Of a DNA stretch of 64,000 bases, positions 22,574 to 34,197 are shown piece after piece. A model generated the notes under the pieces. That model was not told where the DNA came from. It ran no database searches and saw only the letters and a list, made by a program, of their open reading frames with translations. Both the position numbers and the translations under genes were made by a program. The stretch is from assembly GCA_029876055.1 (NCBI GenBank), contig CM056874.1, positions 4,402,001-4,466,000 on the forward strand, read 5' to 3'. The stretch's first letter is position 1. Every line of letters begins with the position of its first letter. This stretch comes from Madurella fahalii. Lineage: Eukaryota; Ascomycota; Sordariomycetes; Sordariales.

Positions 22574-23908
22574 ATGGCTTCCATCGGTCCGCTGACCAGC
22601 CTCCGGGCAGCTGTCTCGCTCGCCTGCCTTGTGGCTGCCGCCCAGGCATTCCCTCACCAGTCGAACAGGCGGGAAGAAACCCCCTTCTCCCGCGACGGCT
22701 GCTTCGTCGGCAGCGCCAACGGGAACAGAGCACTGTCCGGTGCCAGCTACTATTCTGATGATGCCATGACAGTGGAAAGCTGCGCTGCTTTCTGCTCCAA
22801 GTTCAAGTACTTTGGCCTCGAGTACGGCAGCCAGTGCTACTGCGGAGACGCTCACTCGGCCCAGGCAGCCCCTGATAGCGACTGCTCCTTCCCGTGCTCC
22901 GGCAACAGCGCTCAGAAGTGCGGCGCCGGGGACCGTCTCGACCTCTATACGAACAACCTCTACATTGCACCGGCCCCTGCGACACTCGAGGAGCCTTACT
23001 TGGGGTGTTTCGTCGATCAGGGTGCCCGCGCCCTGCCAGATAACCTCCTCGGAGCCGACGACATGACGGCGCAGAAATGCGCCGAGCACTGCGCCAACTA
23101 CAGCTACTTCGGTGTCGAGTACGGCCGTGAATGTTGGTGCGGCAACAGCCCTCCCAACACCCCAGCGCCCGAGTCGGAATGCTCCTTCCGTTGCGCCGGC
23201 GACGATTCCCAGATCTGCGGCGCCGGCAACCGGATCAACGTATGGGGCTCGCCGCTGCCGTCACCCGAAACTGTTGCGGACTTTGAATATTTTGGCTGCT
23301 TCACCGACAAAGGTGATGAGCGGGGCCTCAGGGGCAGGGTCACATACGACCCGGCTATGACCTTGGAGAAGTGCGCCTCCGCTTGCAGCGGATACTCCTA
23401 CTTTGGCGTCGAGTTCGGTTCCCAGTGCTACTGCGGCACCTATCTCGAGGACTCGTCCGTGGAGCGCCCTCAGGCCGAGTGCTCGATGCGCTGCGGCGGC
23501 GACTACAACAACGTGTGCGGCGACGCCGACCGCCTCAACGTCTTTGTCAGCAACGACTGCAAAGAGGATCCTGTCAATCCGCCCACCGTCGCCGGCTTCA
23601 ACTACCAGTCGTGCTGGACCGACAGCCCCGCCACGCGGTCTCTGACGGGCAACGAGTATCGCAGCGACGACATGACGGTCGAGAGCTGCGCCGCCTTTTG
23701 CCAGGGCTTCAGCTATTTTGGTGTTGAGTACTCGCGCGAGTGCTACTGCGGCAACGAGCTCGGCGGCCAAGCCGCGCCCGAGGAGCAGTGCAGTGAGATT
23801 TGTATGGGCAATTCGAATCAGTGGTGCGGTGCCCCTGAGCGCCTCAACGTCTACGTCGCTGGTGCTGCCCCGACGTCGAGCGCTGCTCCCACGGCGACGC
23901 CGGTGTGA
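22574..23908 (+). CDS. Secreted protein with four WSC domains
   Basis: Single exon, 444 aa from the ATG at 22574, chosen because a signal peptide starts there (MASIGPLTSLRAAVSLACLV, cleavage after AQA). Four WSC domains follow at about 40-125, 140-225, 240-330 and 345-435. Each starts with an F/Y-x-G/S-C-(F/W) motif and repeats the core C-A-x-x-C, YFG-(V/L)-EY/F-(G/S)-(S/R)-(Q/E)-C-(Y/W)-C-G and (C)G(A/D)-(A/G/P)-(N/D/E)-R-(L/I)-(N/D)-(V/L). WSC domains bind carbohydrate at the fungal wall. The tail is a short Ala/Thr/Pro stretch with no transmembrane segment or GPI signal, so this is probably a free or wall-bound secreted protein rather than a Wsc1-type stress sensor. Confidence 0.9.
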   Translation: MASIGPLTSLRAAVSLACLVAAAQAFPHQSNRREETPFSRDGCFVGSANGNRALSGASYYSDDAMTVESCAAFCSKFKYFGLEYGSQCYCGDAHSAQAAPDSDCSFPCSGNSAQKCGAGDRLDLYTNNLYIAPAPATLEEPYLGCFVDQGARALPDNLLGADDMTAQKCAEHCANYSYFGVEYGRECWCGNSPPNTPAPESECSFRCAGDDSQICGAGNRINVWGSPLPSPETVADFEYFGCFTDKGDERGLRGRVTYDPAMTLEKCASACSGYSYFGVEFGSQCYCGTYLEDSSVERPQAECSMRCGGDYNNVCGDADRLNVFVSNDCKEDPVNPPTVAGFNYQSCWTDSPATRSLTGNEYRSDDMTVESCAAFCQGFSYFGVEYSRECYCGNELGGQAAPEEQCSEICMGNSNQWCGAPERLNVYVAGAAPTSSAAPTATPV

Positions 23909-24890
23909 TCCGGAATACCTCGGTACGGCTTAGTATTTAAGGATGGCTAGATTGGGGAGGGAGCTTCTGTAGAGCGTGTCTCTAATTGACTTGGTAATAT
24001 ACTGTATCATCCGTCGCGTGTGTTCGATGTTCATTATGAAGGTAATGTTACTGGAGATGCACATGGCCGCAAGGCTAACCGTACATTCCCTATCACAGGA
24101 TCAAATGGAATTAATAATCGGGCCCCCATGACGGCGCCAGGCTCCCTTCATGCCTCGTGCTCCTATCCGTGCGATTGACAAGCTCATCTTTCCAGTTCCA
24201 CGTTAAGCGCCCAGACTTCAGCTTTTACTCTATTGACACCCGCAGAACTACGTATAATTACTACCAAGATTACCATACATATATCTTAATCGCAGCCGCA
24301 CATGACAAGCCTATCTGGCGTTGGGTTTCCTTCTCTTTTCCAGCTCTCATACCCTAGTAACCAGCACGCACCCAATCGACGCCCATGACCATGAGCCGCT
24401 TCCACGTCGTATCTAGTATTCAAGAAAATATCATCGTACAGCAATTACCATTGCTACATCAGGGACTCACTAGCGCCATATCTCTGATCTAAACAATGGC
24501 ATTTTCTACCCATATCTTTTTATAGGTACTAAAATGATAGCCTAAACGAGTCCACAGTCCGCCTATACAAAGCTACGCTGTTTGTCCTTTCTCGGAATCT
24601 TACCGTCTCGAGATCTCGACGTGTGCGAGCGTTTGGTGGTATTCTAACGAACTATCAGACTAGAGGAACAACACCCCAAACCCCACTGAGGCCAGGCCTC
24701 AAGTTATCTAGGACCCGAAATAATAGACTAACGGAGTGCCAACAGACAAAGCCAGAGTACTATCTCCTACCATTCGCTCCAGCTTCGACCAGTACGGCGA
24801 CGCGTTACCAAATCGGCAATGAAACCCTTAACACCCCAGCAAAATGAATTCGCCGTCTTCCCACCGCACCGCCACCTCGGAACCCCATTC
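23909..24890. other. Intergenic, AT-richer
   Basis: Downstream of the WSC gene and of the convergent ELO-like gene. Composition is AT-richer than the surroundings. No gene seen. Confidence 0.5.
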
Positions 24891-25550
24891 TCATTCCCGC
24901 TTCCTCTCCTCCTTCGCCCTCGCCCTAGCCCTCATCTCCCTCGCGCTCAAGACCGAGTACAGCCCCAGCAACCCCCCGGACACCAGAAACCTCCACACCT
25001 CCTCCACTCCCTCCCCGCTCGCCAGCCGGGCCCGGACGGCCCACGCGTCCGCCGCCATGCCGATCCACAACTGCGCCTGCCCCGTCCAGAGCAGCACGTC
25101 CCTCACGGCCTGCCACCCGCCAAAGTAGGCGTACATGAGCGCGTGGTGCGCCGCGTTGGCCGCGCCGAACCACCGCCACCCCTCGCAGCCGGGGAGGACG
25201 CGGACGAAGGTCAGCCAGGGCGTGGTGAGGTGGTGGACGGCGAAGTGGAGGTCGACCGCGTCGCCGGCGGCGGCGACGCTCAGGACGTCGACGTACTCGT
25301 AGAACTTGGACAGGTGGTAGAGGGTCCTCGCCGGCGCGTCGTGCCGCGGGGACGGGGAGAGGAGCAGGAGCAGGAGCAGGAACGAGGCGAGCGAGTAGGC
25401 GCGGTTGTTGTATTTGGAGAAGGTCGGCGCGACGCTCCTGGAGGGACCCCGGCGTCGGACCAGGAGCGTGGTGGTGAGCCAAAGCGAGAGGTAGACTAGC
25501 GATTGCAGGACCATGGTGGTCGGGGTGAAGATCGAGGTCGTTGTGCGCAT
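24891..25550 (-). CDS. ELO-like (fatty-acid elongase family) membrane protein
   Basis: Single exon, 219 aa, several hydrophobic spans. The central part matches the ELO signature in order: SKFYEYVDVL, then a histidine box in LHFAVHHLTTPWLTF, then AANAAHHALMYAYFGG. It ends in a basic tail (REMRARARAKEERKRE) typical of ER proteins. ELO proteins condense malonyl-CoA with acyl-CoA to lengthen fatty acids. The box here is H-x3-H-H rather than the usual H-x2-H-H, and the protein is shorter than typical elongases (about 270-350 aa). So this may be a divergent, possibly non-catalytic relative. A Leu-rich run (about residues 57-66) coincides with a CTG/CTC-type repeat in the DNA. Confidence 0.7.
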   Translation of the reverse strand: MRTTTSIFTPTTMVLQSLVYLSLWLTTTLLVRRRGPSRSVAPTFSKYNNRAYSLASFLLLLLLLSPSPRHDAPARTLYHLSKFYEYVDVLSVAAAGDAVDLHFAVHHLTTPWLTFVRVLPGCEGWRWFGAANAAHHALMYAYFGGWQAVRDVLLWTGQAQLWIGMAADAWAVRARLASGEGVEEVWRFLVSGGLLGLYSVLSAREMRARARAKEERKRE

Positions 25551-26893
25551 CGTGCCGTGTCTGGTTCAGTGGGCGGGGATGTGGTGTAGGCTTGTGTGCT
25601 GGTCGATGGGTTGCGAAAGTCGCAGTCGCGGTTTGCAGTTGCAAGTTGCAGTTGGGGGTTGGGGTGACTAAACCCAGGATATAAGACGGGGTGAGTCATG
25701 CCGGGATGCGTTCATATCCGGGGCATGAGACCAGGGTCCGAGATGCCCCTCATGCTACGCCCGACAGCAGAGAGACTGGATAGGGTTAAGCTTCGGGCGG
25801 TAACCCAACGGGAAATAGGGACACTGACCCATGAATCAAGAATTGTATCTAGGCGCAATCACAACAATAGCCACGATAAAGTACATATTCCCACAACTTA
25901 ACGTAGAACAGTGCCGCTCTACCCAGCTCTTATACATAGGTCCGTGTCCGTCGATTGGCTTGAATTGGTACAGGATCGTCGGGAACGGCCGGGGTGGTAT
26001 GTAGAGGTTACTGCAACCTATCATTCTATTTGTTGCTAGCGGGGAGTTTGTTCAAGACATTCCGTTAGCGTGTTCTCCTGCACACAAGGAAACAAGAGCA
26101 ACTATGCCGGTTCATTCTTGTACTATTACTCATGGGATCCTCTGTTGTTCCTGTAAATTGTTAGGCCGTCACCGCTCATATCATTAAGCAATGAGACCAT
26201 TTCCATCCCAATGCGGAAAGGCCCCATAAGCTGGGAGCCCGCCGGGAAACATTGCCATAGGTGCCGGGGTTGGGAATACAGACGGATGTCGAGTGGTTTG
26301 AGTAGAGACTTGTACAAAACACGAGTCCCAAGGTCTGCACGGATAGTTAGATGGTGCAGATTCAATCGTAGGTTTGTGCTAGTTCTCATCCAGTATTAGA
26401 AAAAGTATACCCGCGTGCAAAATCCGATGTTCTTGCGTGCGTCTATTTCGCATGCGACAGCACTGGGCATGGCAGGATGCAAAAACACGTTGGTCAACTA
26501 CTATATATAAAGATTAGAAAGGTATCTCAATTTAAAGGCCTAATGTGGTTCACCCTTAGCAGTCCACTTTCCTACAGGTCCCAGCATCCTATATACAAAT
26601 CAACCCCTTTTTCCATCAAACCTCTTCGGGTAGTTCTAGCCCGTACTAGCCTTCCTTAGCAACTCTTGTCTTAGTAGCGCCAGATCGTCCTTAGAACCTA
26701 TAGGCCGTGGGATGCATAGACTGGGAGTGTTTGATGGAAACCCTATTGTCTCGCCCAGCCTCTCTTCGTGGACTAGATGTTCCAACCGTCATCAGACCAC
26801 CAGACTTGTGTAACACCATTAACATATTCTTACACCCAGCCGTCAAATATGTATAATCCCAATCTCATAGACACAGTACAACAACCTACCGTC
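25551..26893. other. Intergenic
   Basis: Promoter of the ELO-like gene and 3' side of the FAD gene. AT-richer, with only short open frames. Nothing recognised. Confidence 0.5.
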
Positions 26894-28435
26894 CTAATGA
26901 CCCGATTTCTCGTCCCCATCCGACCTCCACGTGTAATCCTGCATCCTATTGCTCCTCGGCCGCGGCTTGTCGCGCGCTGAATCCAACTCGCTCACCCCGC
27001 GCTGGTTCTCCTCCACCCATTTGGGCACCGCCTTCTGCAGGAACCGCATGAATTTCAACACCCCCACTGCATGTTCCGGCGGATCGCCATCGTGACGAAA
27101 TACCCACTCGGGGAACCCGGCTCCAGCCCCAAACAGCCCCATGGTGCCTTTAGGCCCGATGGAGGGCGTGTAAAACGCGCCAGTAACGCCGTTGAACTCG
27201 AATCTCTTGGGCCCGCCCACCCGCGTGAGCGTCGGCCCCAGCAGCGTGTCCGGCATCGTCCTCCTCTTGTAGCCGATGCACTGGAACACGTGGTCAGCGT
27301 CGCCGAGGTTGGCCAGGAGTGTGTCGAGCTCGCTGCGCTCCAGGTACAAGCCGAGATGGCCGGGGTAGACGACGCGTTCGACGAGCTTGCCCACTGGTGA
27401 GCGGTCGAGCGCGTCACCATCGAGGTGCGTCCGCGCAAACACGGCGGCTTCGCCCTTTAGACCCGTCAGGTCGTTGGCGACGCCGCCCTGGGTAGACTCG
27501 TCGGGCTTGGCGAACTTGAGGTTGGGGCTGCGCGGCAGCCAGCAGACTTTGAGGAGCGGGTGGGTGGTGGTGTAAAGGTTGTAGAGGTTCCGGAGGACGA
27601 GGACGGCCGAGAGGGAGTCGCCTACGACGGCGATCTTGCGCGGCTCGTCGGATGGAAGGACGAGGCCTAGCCGTGAGGGCGTGAGGCCGATTTCGAGGGT
27701 GAGGCTGGATGTTTCGAAGGGGAGCCGCTCGTGTCGGGGGCGTGCGCCGATGCAGTAGACTAGCATGGGCGCCGTCCGCCGAATCGTCTCTATTTGGCTA
27801 CCAGCGCCGATGAGATCGATTGTGACGCTCCAATGCGGTTTCAAGTAGACCTTCCTCAAATGTTTTACTCTCCGGAAGTGAGGGTGCGAGACTACGATCT
27901 TGCGCTGTTCCGAGGTAAACCTCGATTCTGTGACGTTCCCGGTGATGGGTATTACCCGATCGTGCGTAAGCAGACCGTTGGTTATGAACTTGAGCATGTC
28001 TCCTGCGTAGCTCAGCAAACATGTCCTATCGGGCCGGAGCGCCTCCAACGCTGTTACCGCGTTGGGCGTCGGCGCCTCATCACAGATCTTCCTGAACGTC
28101 GACAGGGCGCGAGCGTATTCCAAAAAGTCACCGACCGCGGTGTAGCTCGGCACCTCGCGCAATAACCTGCCGAGCCGCCCGCCTTCGAACGACTTATCGA
28201 CCCATATTATCTTGCCGTCCGGCATGGCCTCGAGCAGGTTCCCGACGGCAGCGATGCCAGCGGGTCCGGCGCCGACGACAATGGCGGCCGCAGCCCCAAC
28301 AGGTTTTTGGTGATGGATCTGTCGTGCAGGCCAGAGCGGCCTGCTGGGGCGAACCCATCGTCGAACAGGACCCGTTGATATTACTCGGCAGCAAGGCCCA
28401 GAATGGCTGCACCAGCGTGGTGTTAGCGGATGCAT
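26894..28435 (-). CDS. FAD-dependent oxidoreductase, possibly mitochondrial
   Basis: Single exon. The ATG at 28435 is preferred (513 aa), since it yields a Ser/Arg/Trp-rich N-terminus (MHPLTPRWCSHSGPCC to RRWVRPSRPLWPARQ) resembling a mitochondrial presequence. The frame is open upstream to an ATG at 28594. A dinucleotide-binding motif follows (IVVGAGPAGIAAVGNLLE), with the nearby GGRLGRLLREVPSYT stretch of flavin monooxygenase/pyridine-nucleotide reductase-like proteins. There is a second Rossmann motif mid-protein (IAVVGDSLSAVLVLRNL) and a C-terminal FAD-domain motif (MGLFGAGAGFPEWVF). The reaction is not evident. It is not a standard disulfide reductase, because no redox-active CxxxxC is visible. 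Alternatives are N-hydroxylase-like or other FMO-type enzymes. Confidence 0.75.
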   Translation of the reverse strand: MHPLTPRWCSHSGPCCRVISTGPVRRWVRPSRPLWPARQIHHQKPVGAAAAIVVGAGPAGIAAVGNLLEAMPDGKIIWVDKSFEGGRLGRLLREVPSYTAVGDFLEYARALSTFRKICDEAPTPNAVTALEALRPDRTCLLSYAGDMLKFITNGLLTHDRVIPITGNVTESRFTSEQRKIVVSHPHFRRVKHLRKVYLKPHWSVTIDLIGAGSQIETIRRTAPMLVYCIGARPRHERLPFETSSLTLEIGLTPSRLGLVLPSDEPRKIAVVGDSLSAVLVLRNLYNLYTTTHPLLKVCWLPRSPNLKFAKPDESTQGGVANDLTGLKGEAAVFARTHLDGDALDRSPVGKLVERVVYPGHLGLYLERSELDTLLANLGDADHVFQCIGYKRRTMPDTLLGPTLTRVGGPKRFEFNGVTGAFYTPSIGPKGTMGLFGAGAGFPEWVFRHDGDPPEHAVGVLKFMRFLQKAVPKWVEENQRGVSELDSARDKPRPRSNRMQDYTWRSDGDEKSGH

Positions 28436-29610
28436 TTCGGGTAACGAATTTGCACGGGGAGAGAGAATGGGGCTGCTGGATTTAGAGACAGATTGAATTT
28501 GGTGACCCACTTCGAGGCTCCTATTGGTCCTATGACCTGATAAGCAGATAAAGCCAGCAAATTTGATTTCTTCTGAATCGAATTGACCTTGCATCGATAC
28601 AATGCTCTGCGCAAAAAGTCACCCAGTTTTACTGTTCAAGCCCCGGCAACCAGGGCTATCGAGATGCCTATGGTGTCTCAGGTCTAGTGAGTCTCGCAAT
28701 GGCTCGGAAGATCTCAGTTATCGCTGTCTCTGGAAACTCCTAAAACGAGGAAACCTGTCAAACCCCCCAAACGCCGACACAACATGCACAATTTCTCCAT
28801 GCCCCAGCCAGTAATTACATGGTTCCTCACATCGCGAGAATTGGAGCTCGTGTATAAACAGTTTAGGAATACCAGCCAGTCCAACGGTCGGCAGTAGCTG
28901 ACATTGACATCTCTTGTCTCGGTTTTCAAAATCCAGTCCGCAGAGTCAGTACAGATGCGATCGTAGACAGCCCAACAGGCGGCGACAATAAAGATGTCTT
29001 GCTCGTGAAATGCTCGACGTGCATCAAACAATGAAGTCGGAAAACGTTGTTCGTCTGTTGGACCTTAATTACTAGTCGGTGGCGATCCCACAGGAAGAAG
29101 CGAGAAAGTGATGAGCAAAATGGTCATGGCAGGCAGCGTGGGATTGCGCTGTTGCGAGAAAATGGGATTCACACTGCCAACTGTCTGTTGGTGCTGTTGT
29201 TCGCTGCCTGTTGCCAACTGTCAGTGTGCTGAGGTGGTCGACACGGAGCCTTGGACACCCTGCTGGGGCGACCAATGACAGCCCCTGGAAGAGCTAGGTC
29301 GAGGACCACTTACATGCTGCCACACAGCTTTGGGCGTCAATCGCGAGAATCTCAACGCCGGAAAGGCGAACTTTTGCTGTTCCAATACTAACGTTACAAG
29401 TCGTGCTAGAACCATCTGGCTAGATGGAGTGGCAAAGATTGGGTCGGAATGTGAAGCCCTGTCTCGGGCACGACCTGGATTTCAAGGTCCACTTCCTTCA
29501 CCAGGTTCAGACTGAATTCAATTACATGCACAATATTCGTGAGATTTGATTGTTCTGAATCTACGCCATTACGAGCACTTCGGTATCGGCCGTACTATTG
29601 CCTTTCCAAG
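28436..29610. other. Intergenic between divergent genes
   Basis: Shared upstream region of the FAD gene (minus) and the first RBR gene (plus). A minus-strand frame at 28714-29031 (105 codons) has no signature. No gene called. Confidence 0.45.
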
Positions 29611-30746
29611 ATGGGCAACGATGTCTCTAAGCCTGCCGGTTCAGGCAAAGAAGCCGTCCCGGCACAAGTACACACTACTCCTCTTCCTACACCAGCGCAA
29701 GCCCCGGTGAAGGATCCCCGACCGGATCTCTTGACCCCGGAGATGACTCCCCCAAGGACCTACAGGCCACTCACTCCACCGCCTTCCGGTATCTCGAAGC
29801 AACCACCAATCCCAGCACACGCCCGATTTGGATTCCGACCAGGGACACCGACACCCCCTGAAACCCCGGTGACGCCTTCCGTGTCCTTTTCTCTCTCGGA
29901 CACGCCCGCGTCACTCTCAACCTCACTCACAATCCCCTCTACCGGCAAACACACACCAAGATACACAATCCCCCCGTCGCCCTGCTCCAAATGCCACCGC
30001 TCCACCCTCCAATCGGACCCGCACATCCAAGGTTCTCCACCGCGCCCCCTGAAATGCGGCCACACACTCTGCCGCGCCTGCACTCGGGCGTCCTTCCTCG
30101 CCTCGCTCGCCACAGACCCCTTCACGCCAGCCGTCTGCTCCTGTTGCGCCTTCTGGCTCCCCGCTTCGAATTCTCCAACCAACCACCGCCTCCAGGATAG
30201 CATCTCCAGTCCGGACAGCCACAGCCAGAGTCCAGACAGAGAAGGCGACGAAGATGATGATGGAGAAAGACAACGAGGACGCGAAATCCCCCTCGCAGTA
30301 CTCGGCACGGTCTCGACCCCCGCCGAGTTCCTCGCGTACCGGGACAAGCTGCGCGAGCGGAAGACGCCCGTCGCGCAGCGCTTGTACTGCCACGACAGGG
30401 AAGGTTGCGGCATGTTTCTGTCCGGGGAGTGGCAGCGCCCTAGAACGGGGACGTGTCCATTGTGTGGCGGGAGGACGTGTAAGGTTTGCGGGGGGAGAGC
30501 GCATCTCTTTGGAGCAGGAGGCGGCGCCGCCGGTCGGTTAGGTAAGTTTGTGCTCTTGTTTTCTTTATTTTATTTTATTTTTTTTCTTCCCCCCTTCTTC
30601 TTGGGGCTTGAGCATGAATATAGGCTGACTGGTTGGCTCTGAATTCAGCGAACAAGAGAAAAGGAAAGCGAGCTGTGGGGTTAAGGAGGAGCAAGAGGAC
30701 GACGACGGATAGGAAGGGGCAGCTTTGCCAACATCAACTGACGTGA
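29611..30746 (+). CDS. RING/IBR (RBR-type) protein lacking RING2, predicted N-myristoylated
   Basis: Two exons, 29611-30541 and 30649-30746; 342 aa. The 107-nt intron (GTAAGT, pyrimidine-rich, acceptor TTCAG) joins GRL to ANKRKGKR. The start MGNDVSKP fits the N-myristoylation consensus (Gly2, Ser6). Residues about 30-125 are Pro/Thr-rich and disordered. A RING1-like cluster follows (CSKCHRS..., LKCGHTLCRACTRASF, CSCCAFW). An acidic linker leads to an IBR-like cluster (YCHDREGCGMFLS, TGTCPLCGGRTCKVCGGRAH). RBR E3 ligases need a third domain, RING2, with the catalytic Cys. Here the protein ends in a basic tail instead. The nearby gene at 34198 has the complete set, so this looks like a truncated or specialised paralogue. 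Confidence 0.75.
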
Positions 30747-31714
30747 GATGTTATAAAACTATGTGCGAGTTCATGATGTTGGTCGAGATGAGAGCCGGCG
30801 ACGGGGAGTCGGAAATAAAATGATGCTATGAAACTGTGGGCGACCACTGAGGTGAGATATGGCCCTACCCCATTAGACTTTTCGCTTACAATAACTGACA
30901 ATCTGGTATTAGGAACGGGAAAATGATAAGAAACATGGTCGAACAGGTTGTATTGTAACATGTGATGGAGCACTGGGCTGCGCGGGTGTTCTCAAGCACA
31001 ATTCATGTAGAACTTGACCTTTTTGGAAGGTTATGAGCGGTTAATTAAAAAATAGATGATTACTGAAGAGACTTAAGCGCTTAGTGAAATTTCCCCAGCT
31101 GTAAAATGCCAAAGGGTGAGCGTGTGATGTTTCTGGTGTCACTATGAGCCAAAGGGTTAGGGTTGTGCGAGGATTTGCTGGCTCCAGAAAAGTCAAGCTG
31201 GTCTGGCAACCTGGAGTGTCTAGAGGAGTGGAGCGTCGGAGATGGTACCCGAAGAAGCTATCGTCAATCGCCTGTGTTCTGAAAGCGACAGGCCACAGGC
31301 AACATGGAGACTCATTGGGCTCAGTTATCGGACAAAGGTTTGGGTTGGGAAATCGCTTTCACATGCAAGCTGGACCCCGGGTATCTGCAACCAAGGTTCC
31401 ACAACGCTCTGCCCCTGCGTCATGTTCGCGGGGAACCCAGCCCGCCAATTCCTCGGGCTACCAGGGTTTGTGCCGATAAGTGCCGTCAGTCCCCGCGGGT
31501 TGCACATGCAGCCGCCGAACTTTCCTTATCCGTGCCGCGACAACTTCCAGATCAAACCTCCGAAAACCCGTTTGCCTACCACGGACTGCAGATCCGGCCT
31601 ACAATACGCTCTGCTCTCCGATGAGGTAGAACCCGTAATTTGTCTCCGAGTGCTCAGTGCACCGAACCTCCGTCGCTCCCTCCAATCATACCATCACCCA
31701 ATTGCCGAGGCAAC
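30747..31714. other. Intergenic, PXMP4 promoter
   Basis: Flank between the truncated RBR gene and the peroxisomal protein gene. No RING2-coding remnant of the upstream gene was found here, and no other gene seen. Confidence 0.5.
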
Positions 31715-32669
31715 ATGTCGAGCGCACTCGAAACTCTCAAGGTGACCCAATATGGCGCATGCGCGTGCCGCGTAGGCAAGAACGTATTCTAATCGATTGC
31801 AATGCAGGCCGCCGCCGAGCGCATCGTCCTCGACCCGAAATACCACGATCTCCTAGCCGTCATCAAGGGTGCGCGCAATGGCGCCGTCTACGGGACCAAA
31901 GTGCGGTTTCCGCACGCCCTAGTGTACGACGTCGGCAGACATACCACAACCTGGAGTGCCGGACGAAGCTGACGGGTTTCACACAGAATGATCTTGCTTT
32001 TCCGCTCCGGAACGTATGCAACTCCGATAGCACCCGGCGTGCTCCTGCCAAACAGCTAACCTTCGCGCCTGCGATCCAGTTTCCGCGAAAAAGCAGGGCT
32101 CATCTTTCGCGCGACGAGGACACACGCCCGAAATCTCGCCAAGTTTGCGACCATTTATAAGGCTACGTGTTTACTGTTAAAGTGGTATGGGGCGACGCCG
32201 GGCAAGGAAGGCAAGACAATCCGAGTTTCTCTCCCCGGGCGCGGTGTATACTCGGGAAACAAATAAGGTTGGCTAACTCTCGGCATCTACAGGCCCCTAC
32301 GATAGCTTCATTGCAGGCCTCCTCGGCGGCTACGTCGTCTTCGGGCAGCGGTCGAAGCGGTCGGGCAAGATCTCGAGCGTCAACCAGCAAATCGTCGTAT
32401 ACGTCTTCGCCCGCGTGGCGCTGGCGCTGGCCCGCTTGGCTGTCAAGCCGGGCTATGGCCTTCCGGGTGTTTCAGAACCTCAGCGCAGCGCCGCCATCAG
32501 CCACTACGCCTGGTCCGTATTTGCTAGTGTCTCGTGGGCCGCAGTCATGCACCTTTTCCGTTGGCACGCCGCCGAGCTACAGCCTAGCCTCCGCAGCAGC
32601 ATGACGTACATCTACTCGAATGCCGACTCGTGGGATGGGCTACGGAACTTTATATGGCATAACAAATAA
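31715..32669 (+). CDS. PXMP4: Peroxisomal membrane protein PXMP4/PMP24
   Basis: Hidden by splitting into five exons: 31715-31741, 31808-31923, 31987-32013, 32080-32243 and 32293-32669, totalling 711 nt (236 aa). All introns are 49-66 nt; those with clear branch points show AGCTGAC, AGCTAAC and GGCTAAC. The spliced product follows the family throughout: MSSALETLK, KYHDLLAVIKGARNGAVYG, KVRFPHALVMILLFRSGTF, REKAGLIFRATRTHARNLAK, FATIYKATCLLL, PYDSFIAGLLGGYVVFG, SSVNQQIVVYVFARVALALA. Human PXMP4 is 212 aa. The family belongs to the Tim17/22/23/PMP24 group of multi-span proteins and sits in the peroxisome membrane, bound by PEX19. Its transport role is not settled. The fourth intron uses a GTGTAT donor and is the least certain junction. 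Confidence 0.88.
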
Positions 32670-34197
32670 GGCGTAGGAACGGTGTCCGCACACATTGTAC
32701 CGGCGTTAACTGGTTCTGGGGGGTTTAGATCTGGATTAGGTTGTTGGCGCTTTATAGCATTTGAAGCCAACGTACGGTGGTTGCCGTTGGCTAGCGGGTG
32801 GCTGATATATTTACACACGCATATGAGTTATCATTCAAGCTTAGTTATATCGAGAAAGCTTGGGTACAGCCACAGTGGGCTGCGCGTTACGTGTGATGCT
32901 CAAGCTGTCGGACTGGCAATACCCCTGGAACCGTCCTCGATGGAATGACATCAGGGGTCCCCGGCAATGCGATAAGATAGCGCGCCCAACCCCGCGGTAC
33001 CGGCACCTTGCAACAAGAACCCAACCCGGACTCGTTTGCTCCTTGGGTTTGTTCCGTGAATAAACACAATCTACAAGTTCTCATTCGGATCTTTGTCATG
33101 CCCTACGAAGAAAATCCAAGCATTTGGTTTGAGAATTAACTTCCTGGGTTGCAGTCCTGCTCAAACCGCAACACTCCATCCAGCTGCCCTCTACCTGAAG
33201 ACCTACGAAGTATCGTTTCAAGCCCTGCGCCACCCTAGTTTCTTGTCTCTTTGGAACAAAAGTCCTTTTAGGGGCTCTGACGAAGGTGTTCCTTCGAATC
33301 AATATCGATTCTGGCAGGTAGCTTCCCAGCTCGTGAAGGGAGGCTGGGAACTCGAGGAGATGCCTAGTTGCTCCCACGGTTGGGCCTACACCCTCAGTTG
33401 ACTCACAGGCCGCGTGCACAGATTCACAAGCAAAGAATTTAGGTTTCCCTTTCATTCTTTCTCACTCTAGACTCCAGAAAATCGAGTTACCGCTGCGGCG
33501 AAGCTTCGATTCCTTCTCTTTTATCTCGGGGGCTGGTTGATGCCTTGCGGCGAGCTGTCGCTGCCTAGAGCTTCTGCACGCAAACTTGGTTTCATCCACT
33601 GGAACACGCGAAAGCTCGCAAGCTCCAGATCTCATTGTTTATCCGCTTCGTGGTGCCCATCGGGTTTGTCCCACTCTCCAGAACTTTAGCTCTGGGGCTC
33701 TGGGGAGTCTCCAAGTGTTCTGCATCTGCGAACCACGCCCTGCCCTGTGTCCGGGGAGAGGTTGGTCGACGAATGACCTTTTGGTTTGTGTCTCGACACG
33801 AACCACTGACTCCGCTGCAGCGTCGAGTCACTTGTTGGCATGCCATTTACTTCCTACCTTACCTAACTTTCCGTCCAGTTGTTCATGATCGGCTTCATCC
33901 TGGATGCAGTTGGCGAGGGGGCTAGTATATCTTCCCAAGTCCTCGAGCCTCCTGCCAGTTCGCTTTCTCTGCCTCCTCTTCTCTCCCCATGACTTCTTCG
34001 ATCCGTCCATGACTCCACATAAAACTTCATCATCCTCTGCAAGTCGGCAAAGCAGAGCAGCCACAAGAGACTACCTTAACTAAACTTGCGACTCAATAAG
34101 ATACCTTACCTTCCTCACCCAACACAGCATCACCCCCACCATCACCACAACCCCTTACTTTACACAACCCTCCCTCCAACAAAACCCACAGCCCACC
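32670..34197. other. Intergenic
   Basis: The 3' flank of PXMP4 and promoter of the second RBR gene. Upstream of the RBR start (34120-34197) is a C/A-rich stretch typical of fungal 5' leaders. No gene seen. Confidence 0.5.
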
